64,000 bases of DNA from Chaetoceros tenuissimus (lineage: Eukaryota; Bacillariophyta; Thalassiosirophyceae; Chaetocerotales; Chaetocerotaceae), in assembly GCA_021927905.1 (NCBI GenBank), contig BLLK01000062.1, positions 1 to 64,000 of the forward strand, in the 5' to 3' direction. The notes beneath the pieces were generated by a model. The model ran no database searches. It was not told the origin of the DNA and worked only from the letters and a program-made list of their open reading frames with translations. The position numbers and the translations under genes were made by a program. Positions 55,001 to 64,000 of the stretch are shown piece after piece. Position 1 is the first letter of the stretch. The number at the start of each line of letters is the position of its first letter.

Positions 55001-56308
55001 AACTTTAGCATTGGTGCATCGGTGGATCTTCAGCTTACATCCGAAAATGGATTCATATTGAAGATTCCTACAATTACAACTTTCAGTCTAGGAAAGACTG
55101 TCAAAGAGATGTATCAAGCTTCGGTATATACTCTAATGTTGTTGGTGTTGGTATTTAGTGGAATATGGCCTTATGTCAAACTTTTGATGATGATGGTTGC
55201 ATGGACTTGTCCTGTAACAATCATATCTTTCGATCGAAGAGAGCAGATCTTGGTGTGGCTAGATGCATTGGGTAAATATAGCCTCGTTGATAGTTTCGTC
55301 TTGGTACTAATGCTCGTGAGCTTCAAATTCCACATCGAATTCCCGGGTCTTGTAACTGTTGATTCATTCGTCATACCTGCATTTGGATTTTATCTGTTTT
55401 TAACAGCCACAGTACTTTCTCTCGTTATTGGTCATGCAGTTACTTTTCTGCACCGGTGGTCAAAACTCCCAGACATTCCTTCGTCGTCGTCAAAAGAGTC
55501 CATCTCATCTCATTGTTACTCAATTGCAAGAACATCAGGTACTCGTCAGTCTGCAAGATTATCAAAGAAAGGATCAATGGTATGGGGTTTAATTGCTATT
55601 ATATGCATAGTGACTCTGGGTGTGGGATCTATCAATAAGAGTTTTACGTTTGCGTTTGAAGGCCTGATTGGTATTGTTATGGGAGAAAGTAGAAGAAATA
55701 GCTATTCGCTTCTCTCACTAGGTACATCATTACCACTAAGCGTGGAAGATCCAAAGAATTTTGGAATCTGGTGTATTCAGTGGACATTCTTCTTCTTTGC
55801 ACTTATGATGCCTTTCATATGCATATTGACAATATCAATATTATTTTATGTTCCTATGAGCCTGAAGCGTCAGCAAACAGTATTCATGATCGCAGAGATA
55901 ACCAATGCATGGAGTGCAGTCGAGGTTTTCCTTTTATCAATCATGGCATCCATGTTGGAGCTGTCCCAATTTGCAGCATTCATGGTTGGTGATCATTGTG
56001 ACTTTTTGCAGGCGCAATTCTTCCAAGATCTTTTTCATGGCGAGAATACATGTTTCAGTGTGAGATCTATAGTGAATCCAGGAGTCACATACTTGTGCAT
56101 AGGAGTTGCACTATACAACTTTATAGTATTTACTGGTCTAAACTTGGCACACGTCGCTCTAGAAGAAAGAATGTTTCAGGAACTCGGTGGTCGCATTTTC
56201 TTAGAAGGAACGCCAGACAAAGAAGTACCTCATGAGTCAAGGATTATGGCGAAGTTAGCTACGAAAGGGATTTTCAAATCTTTAGTCCAGAAAATTACGT
56301 ATGATTAG
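52026..56308 (+). CDS. PqiA/LetA-like membrane protein with large, possibly TULIP-type, ectodomain
   Basis: Exons 52026-54105, 54186-54810 and 54883-56308 join in phase to 1,376 residues. Residues 1-24 form a signal peptide. A luminal or extracellular part of about 850 residues follows, with long amphipathic strands and helices (SISAKFVDLFSRPIASHVTS, then CPQLTDAIDTQLNPLI; later LLHEYEDLVSRIIESAI); this recalls BPI-like lipid-binding (TULIP) domains, an inference. A membrane segment lies at about 880. Exon 3 has both halves of the bacterial PqiA/LetA domain: GIWPYVKLLMMMVAW...ILVWLDALGKYSLVDSFVLV in the first, and AWSAVEVFLLSIMASMLELS in the second, with about eight membrane segments. The bacterial Cys zinc ribbons are not seen. 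LetA/PqiA proteins work with MCE proteins in lipid transport between membranes. Confidence 0.8.
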
Positions 56309-56944
56309 AAAAAGATTCAACATAAGTCTCATGTAAAAAGTAAAAATATGTACAATTTCGCACCAATGCCATACTTAATTCAAATCCATACTTTACTCAA
56401 CACAAATCATATCAAACGAAAAACAAATACGGTCATATAATAGTAATATATGAATATGAATTGTAAATTAAAATACCAAAATGCAATTATCTTTTCTCTT
56501 TCCCCAAATGTCATTGGTTCTTAACTTTTCTTTTTTAGCGTGTAGCCGAAATAAAACGTCATTGGAGCTAGAAAACACCTTCCAAGACTTATGATTGGTG
56601 TCAATTAGGCCTATCGTGCTCGAGGAAGGAGAAGGAGGCTGGCTCGACACCAAAAACGCAACGAACAAAAGAAATGCAGTCACTACGTTGAACTGATAAT
56701 AGAACAAATCTGTACAAAGAAGAAAAGAACAGTCAAGTACTTACAACTTATAGACCCTCTTAAAAAGGTAGGTGATGTCTTTGTCTTTTAAGTGTTCTTA
56801 TGTAAAAAGTGTTTGCATTCATATATTTCTTCATACATGAAAAAACCACTCTCAACGGATTCGCATGACCCCACTTTCTTCTTTACCAAGAACCCTCTAT
56901 CTAACCTTCTCTTTTCAGCTCTAAATACTCAAAAGAAATATAAA
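56309..56944. other. Intergenic, 0.6 kb
   Basis: A minus-strand frame ending at 56468 encodes a hydrophobic stretch and follows a possible acceptor near 56,712, but no first exon with an ATG was found. Otherwise nothing is seen. Confidence 0.4.
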
Positions 56945-57406
56945 ATGGACTCTAATGCAAATTATGTAGGAATGGGATCAGGTGTTCAACCTGGAACAAC
57001 AGCAATGAATGTTCCTGACATTGATCCATCTCTTTCACAGGAAGAGAAGGACCTTCGTCTCGCACTTGCTCTTCAACAGCAAGAAAATGCAGCTGCATAT
57101 GATGCAAGTCAGAAAGCACGTGAAGCAGCAGTAGCAGCTAGAAAGAATCGTACTACTAGATCAAATGTAGGAACTGGACTTGCTCAAGTCCGCAAATCAC
57201 AAAAAGCTCATGGAGACGTTGAGTCAAGTGGGAATTATTATGCTCCAGGTGATGACTCGAGCGACGCAAAGCTTGCTGCTGAATTGCAAAAGGTTGAACA
57301 GACAACTGCAGTCACCGCTACACTTATGGAAAAGACTGTTCAGGAGGGGTCTGATGAGAAGAAGGCATCGAATGTACGCAGTGGAAGATCTCACTTCCAT
57401 ATGTAA
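56945..57406 (+). CDS. Small protein with a ubiquitin-interacting-like motif
   Basis: 153 residues from the first sensible ATG (MDSNANYVGMGSG); the frame is open further upstream, but the AT-rich sequence there looks like a leader. Residues 31-47 (SQEEKDLRLALALQQQE) match the shape of a ubiquitin-interacting motif: an acidic start, then Leu-x-x-Ala-Leu-Ala-Leu. The canonical Ser is replaced by Gln, so this is tentative. The rest is a charged helical region (DASQKAREAAVAARKNR) and a second helix SDAKLAAELQKVEQ. Function unknown. Confidence 0.6.
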   Translation: MDSNANYVGMGSGVQPGTTAMNVPDIDPSLSQEEKDLRLALALQQQENAAAYDASQKAREAAVAARKNRTTRSNVGTGLAQVRKSQKAHGDVESSGNYYAPGDDSSDAKLAAELQKVEQTTAVTATLMEKTVQEGSDEKKASNVRSGRSHFHM

Positions 57407-57712
57407 ATTATAAAAACTGAGGAGAGTATACGAGTAGTAAGAAAATAGAATGCCTGACGAAAATTTCAATTGAAAGCTAGTCTTCGATATAAATTTTTGA
57501 ATCCATGTGAATAGAAGTTAGGAAGAGCAGGAATTTGTTTTCGATACAAGCTATAGTAAGAAAGAAAAAGGAATAACAATTCTGTCCCTTTCTTGAAAAT
57601 GGGAAATTATGATAAACTAATTGTTAAAGTTAGAAGTATAGACTACTCAAAGACTTTCATCTATGAGTTTGATCATTATTTGAGACTAGTCTGTTTGTAA
57701 TAATGAACATGG
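57407..57712. other. Upstream region of the truncated ATPase
   Basis: No N-terminal ATPase exon (cytosolic part and first membrane segment) could be found here. AT-rich and otherwise empty. Confidence 0.5.
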
Positions 57713-60008
57713 TATATATCTGTCGAAAATTGGACAAGTAGGAGACTATACTGATTTTGGTATAATTATTGGTATGTTAGTGATAAATGCTCTTCTTGGG
57801 TTCAAAGAAGAATTTCATGCCTTAAAGTCACTTAAGGAAGTCAGTAAATCTTTAGAGAGCGAAATCACATGTCGAAGAAACGGTGAAGTTGGCATAGTCA
57901 ATGTGAAAGAATTAGTCCCTGGTGATGTAATTCTACTCGTTGGAGGCACTATGGTTCCAGCTGATACAAAGTGGATAAAGGGTGATATCATGCAGATTGA
58001 TACTGCAGCTCTCACTGGAGAACCAATCCCTAGGTAAGTAAGGAATGGCTATATATGAGCGAAAACGACTGGAATAGATCATATACATGAGCCTCTCACT
58101 CCTTCTTCTTTGAATAATAATAATAATAGAAAGTACCCCGGCGAAAGTGGCGACATCATTCTCTCAGGATCAACTGTAGTTGGAGGCGAATGTTACGGTA
58201 TAGTAATAAATACAGGAGAGAATACAGAGATTGGCAAAGCTCAATCAAATATTTTGAAAGATAAAACAGTGCGAATTGTATCTGTCTTTCAACGCAAAAT
58301 AATGCAGATTGTTCAGATCCTTGTGTCCTTCAGCCTTTTCCTCGTCATTACAGTGCTCGTAGTCGAGGGAACTGTGTACAATGGTTTCTCTAATGACGTC
58401 AAGCAGACAGTGCTCGACGCATTGGCTATTTTGATTGCATCTATACCAATTGCATTACCATTGGTACTGAACGTAAACCTTGCACTTGGAGCTGCATTCC
58501 TCGCAAAGAACTATCATGCTATTGTGACATCTATTCCAGCTCTTCAAGATATAGCATCAATGTCTATATTGTGCTCTGACAAGACAGGAACACTTACAAC
58601 AGCCAAGATGTCAATATTGTCAGATAAGATCTACACATCTGAAGAGTTTTCAAAAGACGATGTTCTTCTCTATGCGCATCTGTGCTCAAGTACTGACAAG
58701 AAAGATGATCCAATAGACAAGGCTATTGTTGAAGCATACACAAGGTCTTCGCTTTCCAATTTGAAAGCTGATGAATACATTCAAAGAGAGCTTATTGGTT
58801 TCAATCCAATCTATAAGCGAGTTGTTAGTTTGGTACAGCATGGGGAGACTTTTATTACAATAGCAAAAGGTCTACCTGCGAAGATAATCGATACTGAAGC
58901 TGGTTACACAGACGACCATGAATTTCAATGGAAAGTTACTAATGATGATAGACAGATTCAAAGCATCCTAGCAGCTGAGCAGCAGCTGAGCAAGAGCGGG
59001 TACAAGACAATTGGAATATCAATATGCCATGGAAATGCCAGAGAGCTTGGGAATAAGGCCGATTGGCAATTCTGCGGTTTACTTCCTATGCTAGACCCAC
59101 CTCGCGAAGACACTGCTGCAACAATTACTTCACTTCTTCATGCTAATATCTCAGTAAAGATGATCACAGGAGACCATTTGAATGTTGGTAAGGAAACCGC
59201 TCGTTTGATAGGATTAGGAACAGACATTAGAGCTGGGGAGGAAGTCCGTCACGCCGCTGACGAGGTGAAGAAGAATATTATTTATCACGCGGATGGTTTC
59301 GCTGCTGTGCTACCCAGTGACAAGCGAGACATTGTTCTTACCCTAAAAAATGCTCATAAAGTGGTGACTGGAATGACCGGTGATGGAGTTAATGATTCCC
59401 CTGCTCTTTCCGCTGCTCAAGTTGGTGAGTACATGAGAAACTTATACTAGTCTGAATCCTGATGAATGACCATGATATATTCAACTCATGTATCCAATCT
59501 CTTTTGAATATGTTTAGGTATTGCAGTTGAAGGAGCCACTGATGCAGCTAAGAATGCAAGCGACCTGATCTTGACGAAACCAGGCTTATCCCCGATCTAT
59601 GGAGCAGTCCTTGAATCCAGAAGAATCTTCTCACGAATCAAAGCATATGTAATCTATCGGGTAGCAGCATCTCTGATTTTAGTCTTGACACTTTCCACAA
59701 TAATATTTGCTACTGGTTGTAGCGTGAATACAGTCCTCATTATTATTTTGGCTCTGGTCAATGATGTCTCTATGATACCTGTTGCATATGATAATGCCAA
59801 AGCCACCACAAAGCCACAATTACCTCGAACAAAGAAACTTGTATTCCTTGCTCTATTCTATGGTATATTCCAAACATTATTCGCAAATTTGTTCATATTT
59901 GGAGTAAATCATGATCGAAGAAACAACATCAACCTTCACATGTGCAACACAGAGACACAAGCTTTTGTTTGGTATTATCTTGTGCTTGTAACTGAGCTTG
60001 CTCGATAA
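57713..60008 (+). pseudogene. P3A-type plasma-membrane H+-ATPase, truncated at both ends
   Basis: Recognisable exons end at 58033, then 58130-59424 and 59518-60008, with intact GT-AG introns in matching phase. The in-frame similarity begins at about 57,713 (GDYTDFGIIIGMLVINALLG, second membrane segment) with no ATG for the missing N-terminus; the first ATG, at 57774, lies inside that segment. Present are the actuator loop (LTGEP in place of the usual TGES), CSDKTGTLTTAKM with the phosphorylated Asp, the Lys-containing AKGLPAK, MITGDHLNVGKETA, TGMTGDGVNDSPAL and four later membrane segments. The chain stops at YLVLVTELAR. In the same frame after the TAA comes YLAISAGIGQ, like the last segments of the family, so about 20 codons seem lost. 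A full-length enzyme is about 900 residues. Probably a recent pseudogene. Confidence 0.65.
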
Positions 60009-60103
60009 TATCTTGCTATTTCTGCTGGCATTGGCCAATTGGAACTGTCATCACTTCAACCTTCAACTATTACAAACGAAAGACATTTTCCACAACCAAC
60101 ATC

Positions 60104-60744
60104 CTATTCAGCAGTAAGTCGAGTTATGATCTCGTGATGATTAGGAAACTGGCTAACAAGATCAACGCGCTTAAATAATTCAAAATCCTGAAAATCAAAT
60201 CCAGGTGCAACAACACATGAAACTAACGCGTAGCTATTCTCGACATCTACAGAAGAACCAAATATTTCACCACCCTTTACCAATGCCTGTGGATGTTCCC
60301 CATTCAATACATTTGAACCGACTTTGATCTCAACATGACCTTGTTCTTCATTCAGCAAATGTACAGTGATTGGTGAGCCGGCATGATGAAACCATAATTC
60401 ATCCGACTTGATACGATGGAAATTTGAAACATTGTCCGAGGTAAGCAAGAAGTAAATGCTCGTCATCAATTGACGATCTTTTCCTGGAATTTCCATCGGA
60501 GAACGATAAGTTTCTACATAGTATCCACCTTCTGGATGAGGTTGCATATTTAATTCAGCAACAATCTTTTTTATTTCCTAATCAATGGTAATTAGATAAT
60601 ACAGTGAGACGAAAAGCTGATATGTATAAAAAATACTTGTAGTGACTGTTGCCTCCAGCTGAAAATTCCACGTTTTACATCACTTGCAGCTGCCACAGAC
60701 TTCTGCCTACTTACATTTGTAATGCGCTCTTCCTTTTCACTCAT
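60104..60744 (-). CDS. DUF985-family cupin (cupin_5)
   Basis: Exon 2 (60577-60104) begins EIKKIVAELNMQPHPEGGYY and continues ETYRS, TSIYFLLTSDNVSNFHRIKS, DELWFHHAGSPITVHLL and VAPGFDFQDFELF, the conserved blocks of DUF985. The acceptor is ATTGATTAG. Exon 1 starts at the ATG at 60744 (MSEKEERITN). Its donor is either at 60636 (giving 193 residues) or, with better consensus GTAAGT, at 60714 (167 residues); both are in phase 0. The family has a small sugar- or metabolite-binding barrel with no firmly assigned reaction. It is convergent with the ATPase remnant. Confidence 0.8.
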
Positions 60745-60856
60745 TTTATTGGTCTCTTTTATGAGCACACTCGCGAATAACGAGAAAATAGTATTTGAAG
60801 CTACTCGTATTATTGCTTGTTTTTTTGTTTTTGCCTATTTTTGCTGTTTTGCTGTT

Positions 60857-61408
60857 CTACGCGCGTAGAAAATTGGCTAACGTTGAAAATTGGCTAGCAG
60901 CCATTTTCGCGGGAAATCACACACAAACTGGAAAGAAGTCCCATTTTATGTACACCTCAATTAGACCTCAACGTATCTCAACATACAAAAAATTCAATTA
61001 AACTACCGTTGCAGAAGTCTTGTAAATACATTGAAGAAGTATATTAGCCACTGGAACGGTCATCACAGCACGTTTACTGCACTATTAACCCATATGGAAA
61101 TAAACCTTTTTTTGGGGACTTTTCTACGTGATTTTCTCGTACTTACCCATACCAGAAAATACATTTATTCAAGCGTCTGTAATGCTCGTAATATAAAAAA
61201 ATTGAACATAGTTCTCATACAAAATATTTGTATATATACATGAAGAAGATATCTGTACTATGGTTTCAATGTTTCTAGAGATTTTTTTAATGAATTGTTC
61301 ATAGTGATCCATTCCATTTGACCATTGTCCGTTTGTGGTGTACAAGCTTGCCAATCTGTAAAGAGAACCCGGAAATTAATTGGCTAAGCCAATTTTCAAC
61401 GCGCGTAG
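60857..61408. mobile_element. MITE-like element, 552 bp
   Basis: The ends are imperfect terminal inverted repeats: CTACGCGCGTAGAAAATTGG at the left, and the reverse complement of CTACGCGCGTTGAAAATTGG at the right. GTTGAAAATTGGCTAG repeats directly inside the left end. The flanks carry a 13-bp direct repeat CTGTTTTGCTGTT at 60844-60856 and 61409-61421, which may be a target duplication, though the sequence is low-complexity. No coding capacity. Confidence 0.6.
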
Positions 61409-61672
61409 CTGTTTTGCTGTTTTGCTATCGTCGTATGATGGATGGCCAGACGAGAGAGGACATGATCAAAGAGGACTTCGCGAGATTAATGGCTACAGAT
61501 CTAGCTACAGATAAAGCAAAAAATGAATGAATGAACGCTGCACCCGGAGACTGGAACACTGATGAGCATCCCACACTCTCTCTCTGCGTTTTTGATTACA
61601 CTCTCATTACTTCATTGTGCGTGGGGATCGGTACGATTTGCAAGCACCCTTAATTCGTTTACTTAGCCCCTC

Positions 61673-61711
61673 GAACATAAAACCTTCAGCAATTCCTAAG
61701 GTTTTATGTTC
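61673..61711. repeat. Perfect 14-bp inverted repeat (hairpin)
   Basis: GAACATAAAACCTT at 61673-61686 is exactly inverted at 61698-61711 around an 11-base loop. No adjacent gene ends or starts here. Confidence 0.8.
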
Positions 61712-63662
61712 ACTGGAAAAAGCTAAACTAGCTGATTTGCTTTTTTTGAACTACGTAGAAGTACGCAACAGAAATTGACATGAGTTGACAAACACATAGA
61801 CACCTATCAACGGAAAGTCCGTATATGGGACTATCTCATTTTAGTATCTATTTAGACGTGTAAGTAGCTAATTTACAGGGTGTTTTTTTAAATTTCTGAA
61901 TATAAAAAAGCAATTTCCTTCTCTTTTCTAGGTTTCTGGGCATTTGATGGATACATCAAACTACCACCTAGTAAATAATAGAGAATTAAAGCGATAATAT
62001 CGTTTTCTCACAAAATTTATTCTGCTTTGCCCAAGTTCTGATTATAAATCTAACAACTTCGTCTCAGAAAGTATCAATATGTCTTTTTTCTTGATGGCAG
62101 CTAGCATTTTCTTGTATTAGAACATATTTTTATTTATAGTCTTTTCATTTTGTTCTAAAAAGAGGCTGTTGATTTTAATGAGTTTTGATTTTGATTGACT
62201 CTACATACCTTTTTGAAGTAATTTCGGCCGGTCTAAAATAAAAATCAGTGGCAGACCTACCTGGTAAAATATTTCTCTCAACACATGCCGCTACTTTTTA
62301 CATTTCATTCATAGAATCATGAAGAAGGACAAATTTATTGAACAAATTCACTTACAATTATCTTCACTAATGAGTGTAAAGTCATCCTTTCTTAGGAATG
62401 CGAGCAGCGATTTACTCGTAAAAGACGAAAATCAATTTGACGGCGCAGCTCATTTCAATAGAACCTGCTGCTGATGTATTTAGATGTATTTAGAAATAGT
62501 TCAGTTCAAACAAAATATGTACGTAAGTAGACCAGTCAAGTGACAAGTGAACTTCGGAAGTGTAATACTCAATATAGTCTGTAGTCTACTATACATAACT
62601 TCCCATTTACGCTAGCTTTGACTTAGTGTGCTTGAGGAGAAAGAAGCAAGTTGCTTGCGAATACACATTTTCTTTCTACTACATAGGAGCAAGAAAGAAA
62701 ATGGAAATAATGGAACTTCTTCGTGTGTATGTACTACTACACATAAACATGATTGATCTAGTGGATTTGTTTTCTACTATTCTCGATAAACCTACTTCTT
62801 CATGAATGTAGAATTCTTTCCTTTGTTCCCATGGACGGTCATCTTTCTATCTTTGGATTCATCGTTCAAAGTATCATCACCTTTTTTACTGCTGCTTCAC
62901 ACATTCAACGCACATTCGAGAGGCCATTTTTCAGGCTCAACGGTAGACAGAAAAGTTTGTGAAATTATGCAATTCAAATTGAAAAAAGAAATAGGAGGAG
63001 AAATAACGGTCTATCTTTTGACTTCGTCTTACTTCAGCTATGAACAAAACAATTAGAAAGGAAAAACCAGATACAGGTAATTCTAACAAAGGTCAAAAAA
63101 GTACCTGAAGCCTCCTAGCAGATATGATTGTAAGAGAAAGGGAAAAATAACTCAGGATCGACTATCACAGATTGCAGTAGCCATTACAGGTAGAAAAAGA
63201 ATAAGTATGAACAAAGTAGACATAAACAAAAACAATGAACAGAGACGAGTGAGCTAAGAAAATAGTGTAGATTTAAGTGCCAACTGTAATACTGCGTGAA
63301 TGTACGTATAACCAATTATTTTGCGAAGGCAACGTATACTGAAGAAATGACCATTAATCATCAAGATAAATAAACTTTCAAATCATATGCTCTACGAAAT
63401 TTGCGAAGGCAATGCATACTGAAGAAATGAACATTAATATATATGTAATTAAATAAAAAAAACATACAAAAACAATTCATGAAAGTAAGGTACGTACTAC
63501 CATAGTATCAATTCTTTCCAATCCGATCCCCACGCACCATTCGTTTGCGAATGTTTTCCTTCATACTTCTCAAATAGGAACCCAATAGGTCCATTTCCAT
63601 CAACTATCAGCTCCAACGCACCCATAACAAGTTTATAAAATAGATACTTTTCAGATTAAACC

Positions 63663-64000
63663 ATGGCTGAACAAACAATGACACTGGTAAGTGAATCGAT
63701 TTTGAATCCCATGCACTAGAAAAATCAAATGTCCATGACGCTCAATCTTACCGCTGCCTCAACCCCCAGATCTCCAATGATGCAACCAGCATTGAGGTCC
63801 CTCTATCCGTTGCTAAAATGTCAGCAGTAATCGCTACTCAAATTGGAGAGAACGAAGACGAAGACGACGAAATCGACACTCAATTCCCCTGTCCAAAAGT
63901 TTCCGGAGATATTTTGCAAAAAGTAGTGGATTACTGCTCCCACTATCAAACTGAACCAATGGTGGACATCGAAACACCTTTACAGGGTGAAACTATTGAA
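63663..64000 (+). CDS. SKP1: SKP1, SCF ubiquitin ligase adaptor (5' part)
   Basis: Exon 1 is 63663-63686 (MAEQTMTL); the 83-bp intron ends in CCCCCAG, and exon 2 from 63770 continues ISNDATSIEVPLSVAKMSA. The match to SKP1 includes the early start, FPCPKVSGDILQKVVDYC and the beginning of the HYQTEP loop that binds cullin 1. SKP1 links F-box proteins to CUL1. The gene runs off the right edge, so its C-terminal F-box-binding helices are not seen. The short acidic loop (GENEDEDDE) is typical of protist SKP1. Confidence 0.93.

Larger units (their letters stand above)
60745..63662. other. Gene-poor region, 2.9 kb
   Basis: It holds the MITE-like element at 60857-61408, the hairpin at 61673-61711 and otherwise AT-rich sequence. 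A direct repeat (TTTGCGAAGGCAA, GTATACTGAAGAAATGA-like) occurs at about 63,320-63,350 and 63,400-63,430. No gene supported. Confidence 0.5.

Noticed and set aside
56468-56712. Minus-strand 79-codon frame with a signal-anchor-like stretch
   Set aside because: It follows a possible acceptor (TTTGTACAG), but no first exon with an ATG could be found within a few hundred bases; left unannotated.
61031-61530. Short frames in the gene-poor region
   Set aside because: They fall in or next to the MITE-like element, without homology or sensible starts.

Overview
This window is eukaryotic nuclear DNA, almost certainly from a diatom. The best evidence is a fucoxanthin-chlorophyll a/c protein gene at 43,005-43,628 with the diatom plastid-import motif (signal peptide, then AAAFAP). 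Other signs are further plastid-type presequences, a giant Pro/Ser/Asp repeat protein of the kind common in diatoms, short GT-AG introns (mostly 55-220 bp), and densely packed genes on both strands. A centric genus such as Chaetoceros is possible, but the sequence alone does not prove it.

Layout. (1) 1.5-15.8 kb, minus strand: one giant gene for a secreted protein. It has a signal peptide, two copies of a CxxxC/CxxC domain set in Pro/Ser linkers, about 178 tandem 60-bp units (20 residues each), and a Cys-rich C-terminus. The array holds zones of damaged units that shift the reading frame. (2) 17.8-22.1 kb: COX11, an AAAP-type amino-acid transporter with a plastid-like presequence, and an NDP-glucose 4,6-dehydratase. 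(3) 22.2-29.5 kb: a nested repeat island. A whole-looking Ty3/gypsy LTR retrotransposon (24,120-29,406, LTRs identical by eye, 5-bp target duplication) sits inside an older region bounded by inverted repeats. (4) 30.3-43.6 kb: an AhpD-like membrane protein, SBDS with a C-terminal zinc finger, a TRP-like channel, a protein kinase with a frame break, an Asp/Glu racemase-like protein, a lumen-targeted coiled-coil protein, a cupin protein in three exons, and the FCP. (5) 43.9-51.4 kb: DNA polymerase iota, an AT-hook protein, an unknown protein, and a protein with three HSF-type DNA-binding domains. (6) 52-56.3 kb: a 1,376-residue protein that appears to join a lipid-binding ectodomain to a PqiA/LetA-type membrane domain. 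(7) 56.9-64 kb: a UIM-like small protein, a truncated P3A H+-ATPase, a DUF985 cupin, a gene-poor 3 kb with a MITE-like element and a perfect hairpin, and the first part of SKP1.

No operon or defence-island structure is present. Genes are mostly independent, in convergent or divergent pairs. The most unusual items are the PqiA/LetA fusion, the triple-HSF protein, and the giant repeat gene with its duplicated intron-exon module. Exon boundaries were found by reading splice consensus and phase by eye. They are models to be tested with RNA data.
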